Shown: piece after piece, positions 15,735-25,156 of the stretch | How the letters are laid out: each line of letters opens with the position of its first letter | How positions within the stretch are numbered: the first letter of the stretch is position 1 | Source of the DNA: Pseudomonas morbosilactucae | GTDB lineage: Bacteria; Pseudomonadota; Gammaproteobacteria; Pseudomonadales; Pseudomonadaceae | Reading direction: 5' to 3' | Length of the DNA: 64,000 nucleotides | NCBI RefSeq assembly: GCF_023241715.1 | Contig: NZ_JALQCW010000038.1 | Coordinates: forward strand, 1-64,000 | Translations under genes and position numbers: made by a program | The notes under the pieces: generated by a model | What the model saw: the letters and a program-made list of their open reading frames with translations, nothing else | The model's database searches: none | Told to the model about the DNA's origin: nothing

Positions 15735-16439
15735 ATGCTGCCACTGCCCCCCAAACCCCGTACCCACCCAGGGTTGCTGCATACCCAGAAATGGCGTGGT
15801 CGGATCGGCCTTGGCCTGGTGGCCAGCCTGTCGGTGCTGGCGGGCATGACCGACGCCATCGGCTTTATGGCCACCGGTGATTTCGTCTCCTTTATGAGCG
15901 GCAACACCACGCGCATGGCGGTGGCCATCAGCGACGGCGACTTCAGCCTGACCCTGCGCCTGCTGCTGTGCATCGCCACCTTTATTCTCGGCAACGCCCT
16001 GGGCATCGTCGTCAGTCGCCTCGGCGGCCGCCGCGCCCTGCCCCTGCTGCTGTGCACCGCCACCCTGCTGTGCGCGGCGGCAGCCTGGCCGTTTACCAGC
16101 CAACTGCCGGCGCTGCTGGTGGCGATTATTGCCATGGGCATGCTCAACGCGGCGGTGGAACAGGTGAACGGCCTGCCCGTGGGCCTGACCTACGTCACCG
16201 GCGCCCTGTCTCGCTTCGGCCGCGGGCTGGGGCGCTGGATGCTCGGTGAGCGGCGCAGTGGCTGGCGGGTGCAACTGGTGCCGTGGACCGGGATGCTGGT
16301 CGGAGCAGTGATCGGCGCACTGCTGGAACACCAGATGGGCATCCGCGCGCTGTGGGTCAGCGGCGCGTTGTCGGCGCTGCTGGGGCTGGCGTCGCTGAAG
16401 ATTCCCCACCGTTGGCAACTGGGTTACATGCCGCGCTGA
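15735..16439 (+). CDS. YoaK/DUF1275-family membrane protein
   Basis: A 234-residue membrane protein with about six hydrophobic helices. Its N-terminal region has the DUF1275 signature GMTDAIGFMATGDFVSFMSGNTTRM (near 37-61), and PVGLTYVTGALSRFG follows near 155. Members of this family have unknown function, though a transporter role is often presumed. It is downstream of two small genes and upstream of tusDCBE. Confidence 0.82.
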   Translation: MLPLPPKPRTHPGLLHTQKWRGRIGLGLVASLSVLAGMTDAIGFMATGDFVSFMSGNTTRMAVAISDGDFSLTLRLLLCIATFILGNALGIVVSRLGGRRALPLLLCTATLLCAAAAWPFTSQLPALLVAIIAMGMLNAAVEQVNGLPVGLTYVTGALSRFGRGLGRWMLGERRSGWRVQLVPWTGMLVGAVIGALLEHQMGIRALWVSGALSALLGLASLKIPHRWQLGYMPR

Positions 16440-16504
16440 ATCGGGCTTCGCCGGGCCGCGCAGAAAGCTTTATCATTGCGCCAGATTTGCTGACCGAGTC
16501 CGTC

Positions 16505-16897
16505 ATGAAGTTCGCCATCGCCCTGTTCTCCGCCGCGCACACGCCCTCCTCGCGCCGCGCCCTGCTGTTCGCCCAGGCGGCCCTGGCCGGCGGGCATGAG
16601 ATTGTCCGGCTGTTTTTTTATCAGGACGGCGTGCACAGCGCCGCCAACACCGTCGTCACGCCCCAGGATGAGCAGGACCTGCCCCGGCAATGGCGCGACT
16701 TCGTCAGCCAGCACCAGCTCGATGGCGTGGTGTGCATCGCTGCCGCGTTGCGCCGTGGCGTATTGAATGCCGAAGAGGCCCAGCGCTATCAGCGCTCGGC
16801 GGTGAATATCGAAGCCCCCTGGGAATTATCCGGCCTGGGCCAGTTGCACGATGCGGTGCAAGCGGCCGATCGCCTGATCTGCTTTGGAGGGCCTTGA
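16505..16897 (+). CDS. tusD: Sulfurtransferase complex subunit TusD
   Basis: A 130-residue DsrE-fold protein, the persulfide-carrying subunit of the TusBCD hexamer that relays sulfur from TusA to TusE for 2-thiouridine synthesis at tRNA position 34. The pattern FAIALFSAAHTPSSRRALLFAQAAL at the start is typical. Start: ATG at 16505 after GTC. The next gene begins 1 nt after its stop. The cysteine in DGVVCIA (near 78) matches the expected active-site cysteine. It works with mnmA, which is also in this window. Confidence 0.93.
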   Translation: MKFAIALFSAAHTPSSRRALLFAQAALAGGHEIVRLFFYQDGVHSAANTVVTPQDEQDLPRQWRDFVSQHQLDGVVCIAAALRRGVLNAEEAQRYQRSAVNIEAPWELSGLGQLHDAVQAADRLICFGGP

Positions 16898-16898
16898 A

Positions 16899-17261
16899 AT
16901 GCCCAAGTCCCTATTGATTGTCAGCCGCCAGGCCCCTTGGTCCGGCCCCGGCGCCCGGGAAGCGCTGGACATCGTCCTCGCCGGCGGCGCCTTCGACCTG
17001 CCCATCGGCGTACTGTTTCTCGACGACGGCGTGCTGCAACTGGCGCCGGGGCAAAAGGCCCTGGCCCTGCAGCAGAAAGACCTGAGCGCCAACCTGCAGG
17101 CCTTGTCGCTGTTTGGCGTCGAGGAATTGTTTGCCTGCGCCAGCAGCATGGCGCAACGGGGCCTGGACCCGGCAGCGCTGAACCTGGATGAGGTGCAGGT
17201 GCTCGGCAACGCCGAACTGCAGGCCCTTATCGACCGTTACGACCAAGTGATGACCCTCTGA
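16899..17261 (+). CDS. tusC: Sulfurtransferase complex subunit TusC
   Basis: A 120-residue DsrF-like protein, the second subunit of the TusBCD sulfur relay. Recognised by KSLLIVSRQAPWSGPGAREALDIVLAGGAFD at the N-terminus and LFLDDGVLQL near 42-51. Start: ATG at 16899 with GGAGG 8 nt before it, immediately after the tusD stop; an earlier ATG at 16884 overlaps tusD. Its stop overlaps the tusB start by 1 nt. Confidence 0.93.
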   Translation: MPKSLLIVSRQAPWSGPGAREALDIVLAGGAFDLPIGVLFLDDGVLQLAPGQKALALQQKDLSANLQALSLFGVEELFACASSMAQRGLDPAALNLDEVQVLGNAELQALIDRYDQVMTL

Positions 17262-17557
17262 TGTCGACTTTGCATGTGCTGTCCCATTCGCCCTTCACCG
17301 ACACTCGCCTGAGCAGTTGCCTGCGCCTGCTGGGCAGCCAGGACGCCCTGCTGCTGTGCGGCGATGCGGTGTATGCCCTGCAACCGGGGACTGCCGCCTG
17401 GGCCGAGCTTGCTGGGCGTGAAGCCCTGGCCCTGTTCGTGCTGGAGGAAGACCTGCAGGCCCGGGGCATCGAGCTACCGAGCGGGGCCAAGGCCATCGAC
17501 TACCCGGCGTACGTCGAGCTGACCCTGGCCCATGACAAGGTCAACACCTGGCTATGA
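17261..17557 (+). CDS. tusB: Sulfurtransferase complex subunit TusB
   Basis: A 98-residue DsrH-like protein, the third subunit of the TusBCD hexamer. It starts STLHVLSHSPFTDTRLSSCLRLL and contains LLLCGDAVYAL, both typical. The start ATG shares its A with the stop of tusC (TGATG) and the end overlaps tusE by 4 nt, so all four genes appear translationally coupled. Confidence 0.92.
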   Translation: MSTLHVLSHSPFTDTRLSSCLRLLGSQDALLLCGDAVYALQPGTAAWAELAGREALALFVLEEDLQARGIELPSGAKAIDYPAYVELTLAHDKVNTWL

Positions 17558-17889
17558 ACGCACTGATTGTGGGCGAACGCGCCATCGAACTGGACAAGGA
17601 CGGTTACCTGGTGGACCTGGGGGATTGGTCCCATGAAGCGGCCGAGGCCCTGGCCGCGGCTGAAGCGCTGGACCTGACGCCCGAACATTGGGAAATTCTC
17701 GAGTTGCTGCGCGGCTTCTACCAAGAGTTTCAGTTGTCGCCGGCCACCCGGCCCCTGATCAAGTACACCGCCCTCAAGCTGGGCCCGGACAAGGGCAACA
17801 GCCTGCACCTGAACCGCCTGTTCAAAGGCACTCCCGCCAAACTTGCCGCCAAGCTGGCGGGCCTGCCGAAACCGACCAATTGCCTATGA
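17554..17889 (+). CDS. tusE: TusE/DsrC family sulfur-carrier protein
   Basis: A 111-residue DsrC-family protein that accepts sulfur from TusBCD and hands it to MnmA. The conserved C-terminal arm is present, with the single catalytic cysteine as the penultimate residue (Cys110, ...NCL). The second arm cysteine of dissimilatory DsrC is absent, as expected for TusE. It overlaps tusB and the following ybiB gene by 4 nt each (ATGA). Confidence 0.94.
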   Translation: MNALIVGERAIELDKDGYLVDLGDWSHEAAEALAAAEALDLTPEHWEILELLRGFYQEFQLSPATRPLIKYTALKLGPDKGNSLHLNRLFKGTPAKLAAKLAGLPKPTNCL

Positions 17890-18887
17890 ACGACTTCACC
17901 CCGCTGATCACCGAAACCCCGGCCGAGCACCCCTTCGCCCAGTTCGTTCGCATCCTCGGCAAGGGCAAGCGCGGCGCCCGCAGCCTGACCCGGGAAGAAG
18001 CCCGAGAGGCGATGGGCATGCTGCTGGACGAAAAAGTCGAGGACACCCAACTCGGCGCTTTCCTTATGTTGTTGCGGCATAAGGAAGAAAGCCCGGAGGA
18101 ACTGGCCGGTTTCACCGAAGCCTTGCGCGAGCGTCTGCACGCCCCGGCGATTGCCCTGGACCTGGACTGGCCAACCTACGCCGGCAAGAAACGCCACCTG
18201 CCCTGGTACCTGCTGGCGGCCAAATGCCTGGCGCAAAACGGCGTACGCATCCTGCTGCACGGCGGCGGCGCCCACACCGCCGGGCGTTTGTACACCGAGC
18301 AACTGTTGGAACCCCTGGGGATTCCCTTGTGCCACAACTGGGCTTCGGTGAGCCAGGCCCTGGATCAGGGCAACCTGGCCTTTATTCCCCTCGGAGCCTG
18401 GGCCCCGCAGTTGCAGCGCATGATCGACCTGCGCAACACCTTGGGCCTGCGTTCGCCGATTCACTCCCTGGCGCGAATTCTCAACCCGCTGGGCGCGCGC
18501 TGCGGTCTGCAGAGTATTTTCCACCCCGGCTACCAGGGCGTGCACCGCGATGCCAGCGGCCTGCTGGGGGACAACGTGATCGTGATCAAAGGCGACGGCG
18601 GCGAAATCGAAATCAACCCGGACAGCCTCAGCCATCTGTACGGCAGCACCGGCGGCGTCAGTTGGGATGAAGAGTGGCCGGCCCTGTCGGCGCAGCGCCA
18701 TGTGAAGCCAGCCAGCCTCGACCCAGCCCAACTGATTGCGGTCTGGCGTGGCGAGGTGGTGGACAGCTACCCGCAACTGGCGCTGATCGCCACCATGGCC
18801 CTGGCCTTGCGCGGCTTGGGCACGCCCCGGGAGCAGGCGTTCGAGTTGGCCCAGCAATATTGGGACGGCCGAGACCAATCAATTTAA
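17886..18887 (+). CDS. ybiB: YbiB-like protein (anthranilate phosphoribosyltransferase-like fold)
   Basis: A 333-residue protein of the glycosyltransferase family 3/TrpD2 type: an N-terminal helical domain (EEAREAMGMLLDEKVEDTQLGAFLMLLRHKEES) and an alpha/beta domain with LHGGGAHTAGR where true TrpD has its phosphoribosyl pyrophosphate loop. The E. coli YbiB counterpart lacks phosphoribosyltransferase activity and binds nucleic acid, so a catalytic role should not be assumed. Start ATG overlaps the tusE stop, placing it in the tus operon; the functional link with tRNA thiolation is unproven. Confidence 0.8.
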   Translation: MNDFTPLITETPAEHPFAQFVRILGKGKRGARSLTREEAREAMGMLLDEKVEDTQLGAFLMLLRHKEESPEELAGFTEALRERLHAPAIALDLDWPTYAGKKRHLPWYLLAAKCLAQNGVRILLHGGGAHTAGRLYTEQLLEPLGIPLCHNWASVSQALDQGNLAFIPLGAWAPQLQRMIDLRNTLGLRSPIHSLARILNPLGARCGLQSIFHPGYQGVHRDASGLLGDNVIVIKGDGGEIEINPDSLSHLYGSTGGVSWDEEWPALSAQRHVKPASLDPAQLIAVWRGEVVDSYPQLALIATMALALRGLGTPREQAFELAQQYWDGRDQSI

Positions 18888-18976
18888 TCGATCATAAAGC
18901 CCCAGGCTTTGCGCTTTTTGTTCGAACTCATCGGAATAGACTGCACTCCAACGCAAAATAGCTGAGGAGTTTTCCC

Positions 18977-19975
18977 ATGGGTCTGCTGATCGAAGGGCGC
19001 TGGCATGACCAGTGGTATGAAAGCAAAGACGGCTCGTTCCAACGTGAGCAAGCACAGCGCCGCCACTGGGTCACCGCCGACGGCGCGCCAGGGCCCAGCG
19101 GCACTGGCGGCTTTGCAGCCGAAGCCGGTCGTTACCACCTCTACGTCTCCCTGGCCTGCCCCTGGGCCCATCGCACCCTGATCCTGCGCAAGCTCAAAGG
19201 CCTTGAAGGCCTGATCGACGTGTCCGTGGTCAGCTGGCTGATGCTGGAAAACGGCTGGACCTTCGATCGCGACTTCGGCTCCAGCGGCGATGCCCTCGAC
19301 CACCTGAACTTTATGCACCAGCGCTACACCGCCGATACCGCCGACTACACCGGCCGCGTCACCGTGCCAGTGCTCTGGGACAAACAGCAGCAACGGATTG
19401 TCAGCAACGAATCGGCGGAGATCATCCGCATGTTCAACAGCGCCTTCGACGGCCTGACCGGCAATACCCTGGACTTCTACCCGCCAGCCTTGCGCAGCCA
19501 GATCGACGCCCTCAACGAGCGCATCTACCCGGCCGTCAACAATGGTGTGTACCGCGCCGGTTTCGCCACGTCACAGCAGGCCTATGAAACGGCGTTTGAC
19601 GATGTGTTCGCAGAGCTGGATTGGCTGGAGCAGCGCCTGGGGGAAAACCGCTACCTGGCGGGCGACTACCTGACTGAAGCGGATATCCGCCTGTTCACCA
19701 CCCTGATTCGGTTCGACGCGGTGTATTACAGCCACTTCAAGTGCAACCTGAGGCGCATTGCCGACTACCCGAACCTGTCGAACTGGCTGCGGGAGCTGTA
19801 CCAATGGCCGGGAATCGCCGAGACCGTGGACTTCACCCATATCAAGGGGCACTACTACGCCAGCCATCGCACCATCAACCCCACCGGGATTGTGCCGAAG
19901 GGGCCGCAGCAGGATTTCAACGCAGCCCATGACCGGCAGAGCTTGAGTGGCCGAGGGGTGTGGCAGGGGAAATAA
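18977..19975 (+). CDS. yqjG: Glutathionyl-hydroquinone reductase (YqjG/Xi-class glutathione transferase)
   Basis: A 332-residue Xi-class glutathione S-transferase that reduces glutathionyl-hydroquinones. The catalytic cysteine is Cys61 in LACPWAHR, the family's CPWA motif. NESAEIIRMFNSAFD (near 148-160) binds the glutathione gamma-glutamyl group, and the helical C-domain has YLAGDYLTEADIRLF. Ribosome site GAGGAG. It may help cope with quinones from aromatic catabolism, but its promoter shows no BenR or CatR site, so this is only suggestion. Confidence 0.88.
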   Translation: MGLLIEGRWHDQWYESKDGSFQREQAQRRHWVTADGAPGPSGTGGFAAEAGRYHLYVSLACPWAHRTLILRKLKGLEGLIDVSVVSWLMLENGWTFDRDFGSSGDALDHLNFMHQRYTADTADYTGRVTVPVLWDKQQQRIVSNESAEIIRMFNSAFDGLTGNTLDFYPPALRSQIDALNERIYPAVNNGVYRAGFATSQQAYETAFDDVFAELDWLEQRLGENRYLAGDYLTEADIRLFTTLIRFDAVYYSHFKCNLRRIADYPNLSNWLRELYQWPGIAETVDFTHIKGHYYASHRTINPTGIVPKGPQQDFNAAHDRQSLSGRGVWQGK

Positions 19976-19983
19976 GGACGCTT

Positions 19984-20039
19984 TCGCCAGCGAGCCGGCA
20001 CCTACACAGATCGTGTGGGGGCAGGCTTGCCGGCGAAGC
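19984..20039. repeat. REP-like inverted pair between yqjG and cysG
   Basis: Two diverged REP copies, TTCGCCAGCGAGCCGGCACC and GGGCAGGCTTGCCGGCGAAG, in opposite orientation within the 66-bp gap of convergent genes. They probably form the shared 3' structure of both transcripts. Confidence 0.65.
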
Positions 20040-20041
20040 TT

Positions 20042-21436
20042 TCAGACGCTGGACTGGGCGCCTTCGAACCAGGCGAGCTTCTCGCGAAGCTGCACCACTT
20101 CACCGACGATCACCAGGGTCGGCGCATGCACTTCATGCTCCGCCACCAATTGCGGCAGGTTCGCCAGGGTGCCAGTGAACACCCGCTGATTGGCGGTGGT
20201 GCCTTGCTGGATCAGGGCCGCCGGGGTATCGGCCGAGCGACCGTGCTGGATCAACGACTCACAGATGGTCGGCAAGCCCACCAACCCCATGTAGAACACC
20301 AGGGTTTGCGAAGGCGCGACCAGGTCGCTCCACGGCAGGTTGGTGCTGCCATCCTTGAGGTGGCCGGTGACAAAACGCACGGACTGGGCGTAATCCCGGT
20401 GGGTCAACGGAATGCCGGCATACGCCGAACAGCCGCTGGCCGCGGTAATGCCCGGCACCACCTGGAAGGGAATGCCTTGGGCCGCCAGTTCTTCGATCTC
20501 TTCCCCGCCTCGCCCAAAGATAAACGGATCGCCGCCCTTGAGGCGCACCACCCGCTTGCCTTGCTTGGCCAGGGTCACCAATTGCTGGTTGATCTGGTCC
20601 TGGGGCACGGCGTGGTCGGCGCGACGCTTGCCGACGTAGACCCGCTCGGCATCGCGGCGGCACAGTTCAAGAATCGCCGGTGCGACCAAACGGTCGTACA
20701 ACACCACGTCCGCTTGCTGCATCAGGCGCAAGGCGCGGAAGGTCAGCAGGTCCGGATCACCCGGGCCCGCCCCCACCAGATAAACCTCGCCCGGTGCGTG
20801 GGACGCCTTGCCTTCGATCTTGGCGATCAGCAGGCGCTCGGCCTCGGAACCCTGACCGGCCAGTTGGCGGTCGGCAATCGGCCCCTGGAACACATCCTCC
20901 CAAAACGCCCGGCGCTGCTGGACATCCGGGAACAGCCCTTTGACCTGCGCCCGAAAACGCGCGGCCAAACCGGCCAGTTGGCCGTAGGTGGACGGAATCC
21001 AGGTTTCCAGCTTGGCCCGGATCAGGCGCGCCAGCACCGGCGCATCGCCGCCACTGGAGACCGCAATGACCAGCGGTGAGCGGTCGACAATGGCTGGGAA
21101 GATCACGCTGCACAGGGCGGGCGCGTCCACCACATTGACCGGCACGCAACGCCGATGGGCATCGGCGGACACTTGAGCATTGAGCGGCTCATCGTCGGTG
21201 GCGGCGATGATCAGGGTGCAGCCGTCCAGGTCCGACTCAAGATAGCCGCGCAGCAGGGATTCGCCGCCACTGGCGACGATCAGTTCCTGCAATTGCACTT
21301 CGATCTCGGGCGCAACGACCCGCAGTTGCGCACCGGCGTCGGCCAGCAGGCGGGATTTGCGCAAGGCAATCTCCCCCCCACCGACCACCAACACACGGCT
21401 GCCGCGGAGGTTGTGAAACAGCGGCAGAAATTCCAT
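20042..21436 (-). CDS. cysG: Sirohaem synthase CysG (multifunctional)
   Basis: A 464-residue fusion. Residues 1-150 are precorrin-2 dehydrogenase/sirohydrochlorin ferrochelatase (NAD site VVGGGEIALRKSRLL at 17-31, catalytic Asp in VNVVDAP near 104). Residues about 215-460 are the SAM-dependent uroporphyrinogen III methyltransferase (GAGPGDPDLLT and RLKGGDPFIFGRGGEE). It makes sirohaem for sulfite and nitrite reductases. Its ATG follows the serS stop with no gap. Confidence 0.96.
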   Translation of the reverse strand: MEFLPLFHNLRGSRVLVVGGGEIALRKSRLLADAGAQLRVVAPEIEVQLQELIVASGGESLLRGYLESDLDGCTLIIAATDDEPLNAQVSADAHRRCVPVNVVDAPALCSVIFPAIVDRSPLVIAVSSGGDAPVLARLIRAKLETWIPSTYGQLAGLAARFRAQVKGLFPDVQQRRAFWEDVFQGPIADRQLAGQGSEAERLLIAKIEGKASHAPGEVYLVGAGPGDPDLLTFRALRLMQQADVVLYDRLVAPAILELCRRDAERVYVGKRRADHAVPQDQINQQLVTLAKQGKRVVRLKGGDPFIFGRGGEEIEELAAQGIPFQVVPGITAASGCSAYAGIPLTHRDYAQSVRFVTGHLKDGSTNLPWSDLVAPSQTLVFYMGLVGLPTICESLIQHGRSADTPAALIQQGTTANQRVFTGTLANLPQLVAEHEVHAPTLVIVGEVVQLREKLAWFEGAQSSV

Positions 21437-22717
<1,281 letters not shown>

Positions 22718-22733
22718 GTCGGTCTCTCGTTTA

Positions 22734-23108
22734 TCAAAGTTTGGTCAAGGTCAGGCCGGCCCAGGTCGCGAGCAGCCCGCCGAATACACTGATGGCCGCA
22801 TAGCCCAGGGCCAGCGGCACCTGCCCGCTTTCCAGCAGACGCAGGGTATCCAGGGAAAAGGATGAAAAAGTCGTCAGGCCGCCGAGGAAGCCCACCATCA
22901 ACCCGGCACGCACCTCGATGGGCACTTCCGGGCGCAGCAAAAACAGGCCGTACAACACACCGATCAGCAAGCAGCCGACGATATTAACGGCCAGCGTCGC
23001 GGTATAGAAGTGCCGCGGCCAATTGGCGCTGATCCAATTGCCGGTGGCAAAGCGCAACAGGGTGCCGGCGACGCCGCCCGCCGAGACGGCGAGAATCAAT
23101 GGAATCAC
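22734..23108 (-). CDS. crcB: Fluoride exporter CrcB/Fluc
   Basis: A 124-residue inner-membrane protein with four hydrophobic helices and the Fluc signatures GTLLRFATGNWI (near 15-26), NIVGCLLIGVLYG (near 42-54) and GFLGGLTTFSSFSLD (near 74-88). Fluc works as a dual-topology dimer. The start is GTG, overlapping the rarA stop (GTGA), so it is translated as part of the lolA-rarA-crcB-serS-cysG run. No fluoride riboswitch fits upstream because the gene has no leader. Confidence 0.92.
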   Translation of the reverse strand: MIPLILAVSAGGVAGTLLRFATGNWISANWPRHFYTATLAVNIVGCLLIGVLYGLFLLRPEVPIEVRAGLMVGFLGGLTTFSSFSLDTLRLLESGQVPLALGYAAISVFGGLLATWAGLTLTKL

Positions 23109-24430
23109 GGTTTTCTCCGCTGGCGGGGGCTTGAGCGATCCAGGGCGGCGAGGTGGTTGAGCTTTTCACCGATCTTCAATTCCAGGCCACGGGGCACCGG
23201 CTGGTAGAAAGGTTGCGGCTCAAGTTCTTCGGGAAAATAGTCTTCACCGGCGGCGTAGGCATCCGGCTCATCGTGGGCGTAGCGGTATTCGTCGCCATAG
23301 CCCAACTGCTTCATCAGCTTGGTCGGGGCATTGCGCAGGTGCAGCGGCACTTCCAGGGAACCATGCTCGGCGGCGCTGCGCATGGCGGCCTTGAAGCCCA
23401 TGTACACGGCGTTGCTTTTCGGCGCACAGGCCAGGTAGGTGATGGCCTGGGCCACCGCCAGCTCGCCTTCCGGGCTGCCGAGGCGCTCCTGCACATCCCA
23501 GGCTGCAAGGCACAGGCTCAGGGCACGAGGGTCGGCGTTGCCGATGTCTTCGCTGGCCATGCGCACCACGCGCCGGGCCAGGTACAGCGGGTCGCAGCCG
23601 CCATCGAGCATGCGTGCGAACCAGTACAGGGCGCCGTCAGGGTTGGAGCCGCGAACCGATTTGTGCAATGCGGAAATCTGGTCGTAGAAGGCTTCACCGC
23701 CCTTGTCGAAACGCCGACGGGTGTCGCCCAACAAGCTTTGCAGCAGGTCGACGCCCATCTCGCTGCCGTCTTCGGCCAGGTCCGAGGCGTTTTCCAGCAG
23801 GTTGAGCAGGCGCCGGCCATCGCCATCCGCCGCCGACAGCAGCATCTGGAAGCCTTCGTCGCTGAGGCTCAACTGGCGCTGACCCAGGCCACGCTCTTCG
23901 GTAAGCGCGCGCTGCACCAGGGTCTTGAGCGCCGCCTCGTCGAGGCTCTTGAGCACATAGACCCGCGCCCGGGAGAGCAACGCGTTGTTCAGCTCGAAAG
24001 ACGGGTTCTCGGTGGTGGCGCCGATAAAGATCAGGGTGCCGTCTTCCACATACGGCAGGAAGGCATCTTGCTGGGACTTGTTGAAGCGGTGCACTTCATC
24101 GACGAAAAGGATAGTCCGACGGCCGTATTGACCGGCCTGCTGCTTGGCGATTTCCACCGCCTGACGGATTTCCTTGACCCCGGCCAGCACCGCCGAAACC
24201 GTTTCGAAGTGCGCATCCGAGACTTCCGCCAGCAGCCGTGCCAGGGTGGTCTTGCCCACCCCGGGCGGGCCCCAGAAGATCATCGAATGCAGGGCGCCCT
24301 GCTCCAGGGCTTCGCGCAAAGGCTTGCCCCGGGCCAACAGGTGCTGCTGACCGACGTACTCGTCCAAGTTGACCGCACGCAAGCGGGCGGCCAGGGGTTG
24401 AGCGATCGGGGCACTACGAAACAGGTCCAT
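23105..24430 (-). CDS. rarA: Replication-associated recombination protein RarA (MgsA)
   Basis: A 441-residue AAA+ ATPase related to clamp loaders, acting at stalled replication forks. Walker A GPPGVGKT lies at 54-61, and Walker B LFVDEVHRFNKSQQD near 110-124 is followed by sensor-1 GATTEN. The C-terminal MgsA domain (about 270-430) contains DPRALSLCLAAWD. Start: ATG at 24430 with AAGG 6 nt upstream; an ATG five codons earlier lacks a ribosome site. It is located 34 bp after lolA. Confidence 0.94.
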   Translation of the reverse strand: MDLFRSAPIAQPLAARLRAVNLDEYVGQQHLLARGKPLREALEQGALHSMIFWGPPGVGKTTLARLLAEVSDAHFETVSAVLAGVKEIRQAVEIAKQQAGQYGRRTILFVDEVHRFNKSQQDAFLPYVEDGTLIFIGATTENPSFELNNALLSRARVYVLKSLDEAALKTLVQRALTEERGLGQRQLSLSDEGFQMLLSAADGDGRRLLNLLENASDLAEDGSEMGVDLLQSLLGDTRRRFDKGGEAFYDQISALHKSVRGSNPDGALYWFARMLDGGCDPLYLARRVVRMASEDIGNADPRALSLCLAAWDVQERLGSPEGELAVAQAITYLACAPKSNAVYMGFKAAMRSAAEHGSLEVPLHLRNAPTKLMKQLGYGDEYRYAHDEPDAYAAGEDYFPEELEPQPFYQPVPRGLELKIGEKLNHLAALDRSSPRQRRKP

Positions 24431-24464
24431 GGCGTACCTTTGCAACCTCGTGTGTTTCGGCTGG

Positions 24465-25088
24465 TTACTCTTGAATCACGTCGGCACCCTTGGGGATGTC
24501 GAACTTGAACTTGGACGCCGGGATCGGCTCGTTGGCCTTGACCCCGGTGAACAGGATGTTGGTGCGTTGGCCGACGCTGTCGATCAACTGCATGTCGTTG
24601 ACCATGCCATTGCGGAACGACAGGCGCAGGCTGTCGAACAGGGTGTCCTTGGTCTTCGGCTTGAGGGTGAAGTCGATCACGCCGCCGGCTTCCTTGGCGC
24701 TGATGTCGAAGCTTTCGCTGATTTTCGACACGTCACCGGACAGCAGCAAGGCCGGGGTCTGGGTCAGACGCTGGTCGAGCTTCTTGATGGTCACTTGTTC
24801 CAGGTCCGGGTCCCACAGAGAGACTTTCTGACCATCGGACACCATCAGTTGCTCTTGCGGCGCGTCGGTGTGCCAGTAGAACAGGCCAGGGCGCTGCAGG
24901 GACATTTCACCGGCAGTTTCCTGCAACTGGGTGCCGCTGCCATCGAGGGTCAGCTGGGAGAAGCGCGCCGTCAGGGTCTGGGATTTTTCCAGCAATTGGG
25001 TCAGACGCGCCACGTCCTTCGGATCGGCGTGGGCCGACAAGGTGGTAATGGCCAGTACCGGCAGCAGCAACATGCGGATAAGACGCAT
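24465..25088 (-). CDS. lolA: Outer-membrane lipoprotein carrier protein LolA
   Basis: A 207-residue periplasmic chaperone moving lipoproteins from LolCDE to LolB. It has a signal peptide (residues 1-21, cleaved after SAHA, with no lipobox cysteine), then an incomplete beta barrel with FSQLTLDGSG and GLFYWHTDAPQEQLMVSDGQ. Start: ATG at 25088, 6 nt after GAGGA; upstream ATGs would lengthen the signal peptide without a ribosome site. It lies 68 bp after ftsK, the usual pseudomonad order. Confidence 0.95.
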   Translation of the reverse strand: MRLIRMLLLPVLAITTLSAHADPKDVARLTQLLEKSQTLTARFSQLTLDGSGTQLQETAGEMSLQRPGLFYWHTDAPQEQLMVSDGQKVSLWDPDLEQVTIKKLDQRLTQTPALLLSGDVSKISESFDISAKEAGGVIDFTLKPKTKDTLFDSLRLSFRNGMVNDMQLIDSVGQRTNILFTGVKANEPIPASKFKFDIPKGADVIQE

Positions 25089-25156
25089 GGGAGTCCTCAT
25101 CAATGTCGTGGGAATACAGGCGGCGCGTCATTGCGCCACCCGGGTCGTCTCTGTGA

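Noticed and set aside
19976..20041. tRNA gene between yqjG and cysG
   Set aside because: The gap is only 66 bp and is filled by a diverged REP pair; no cloverleaf can be drawn.
22734..23108. Fluoride riboswitch for crcB
   Set aside because: crcB begins inside the rarA stop codon, leaving no leader for a riboswitch.
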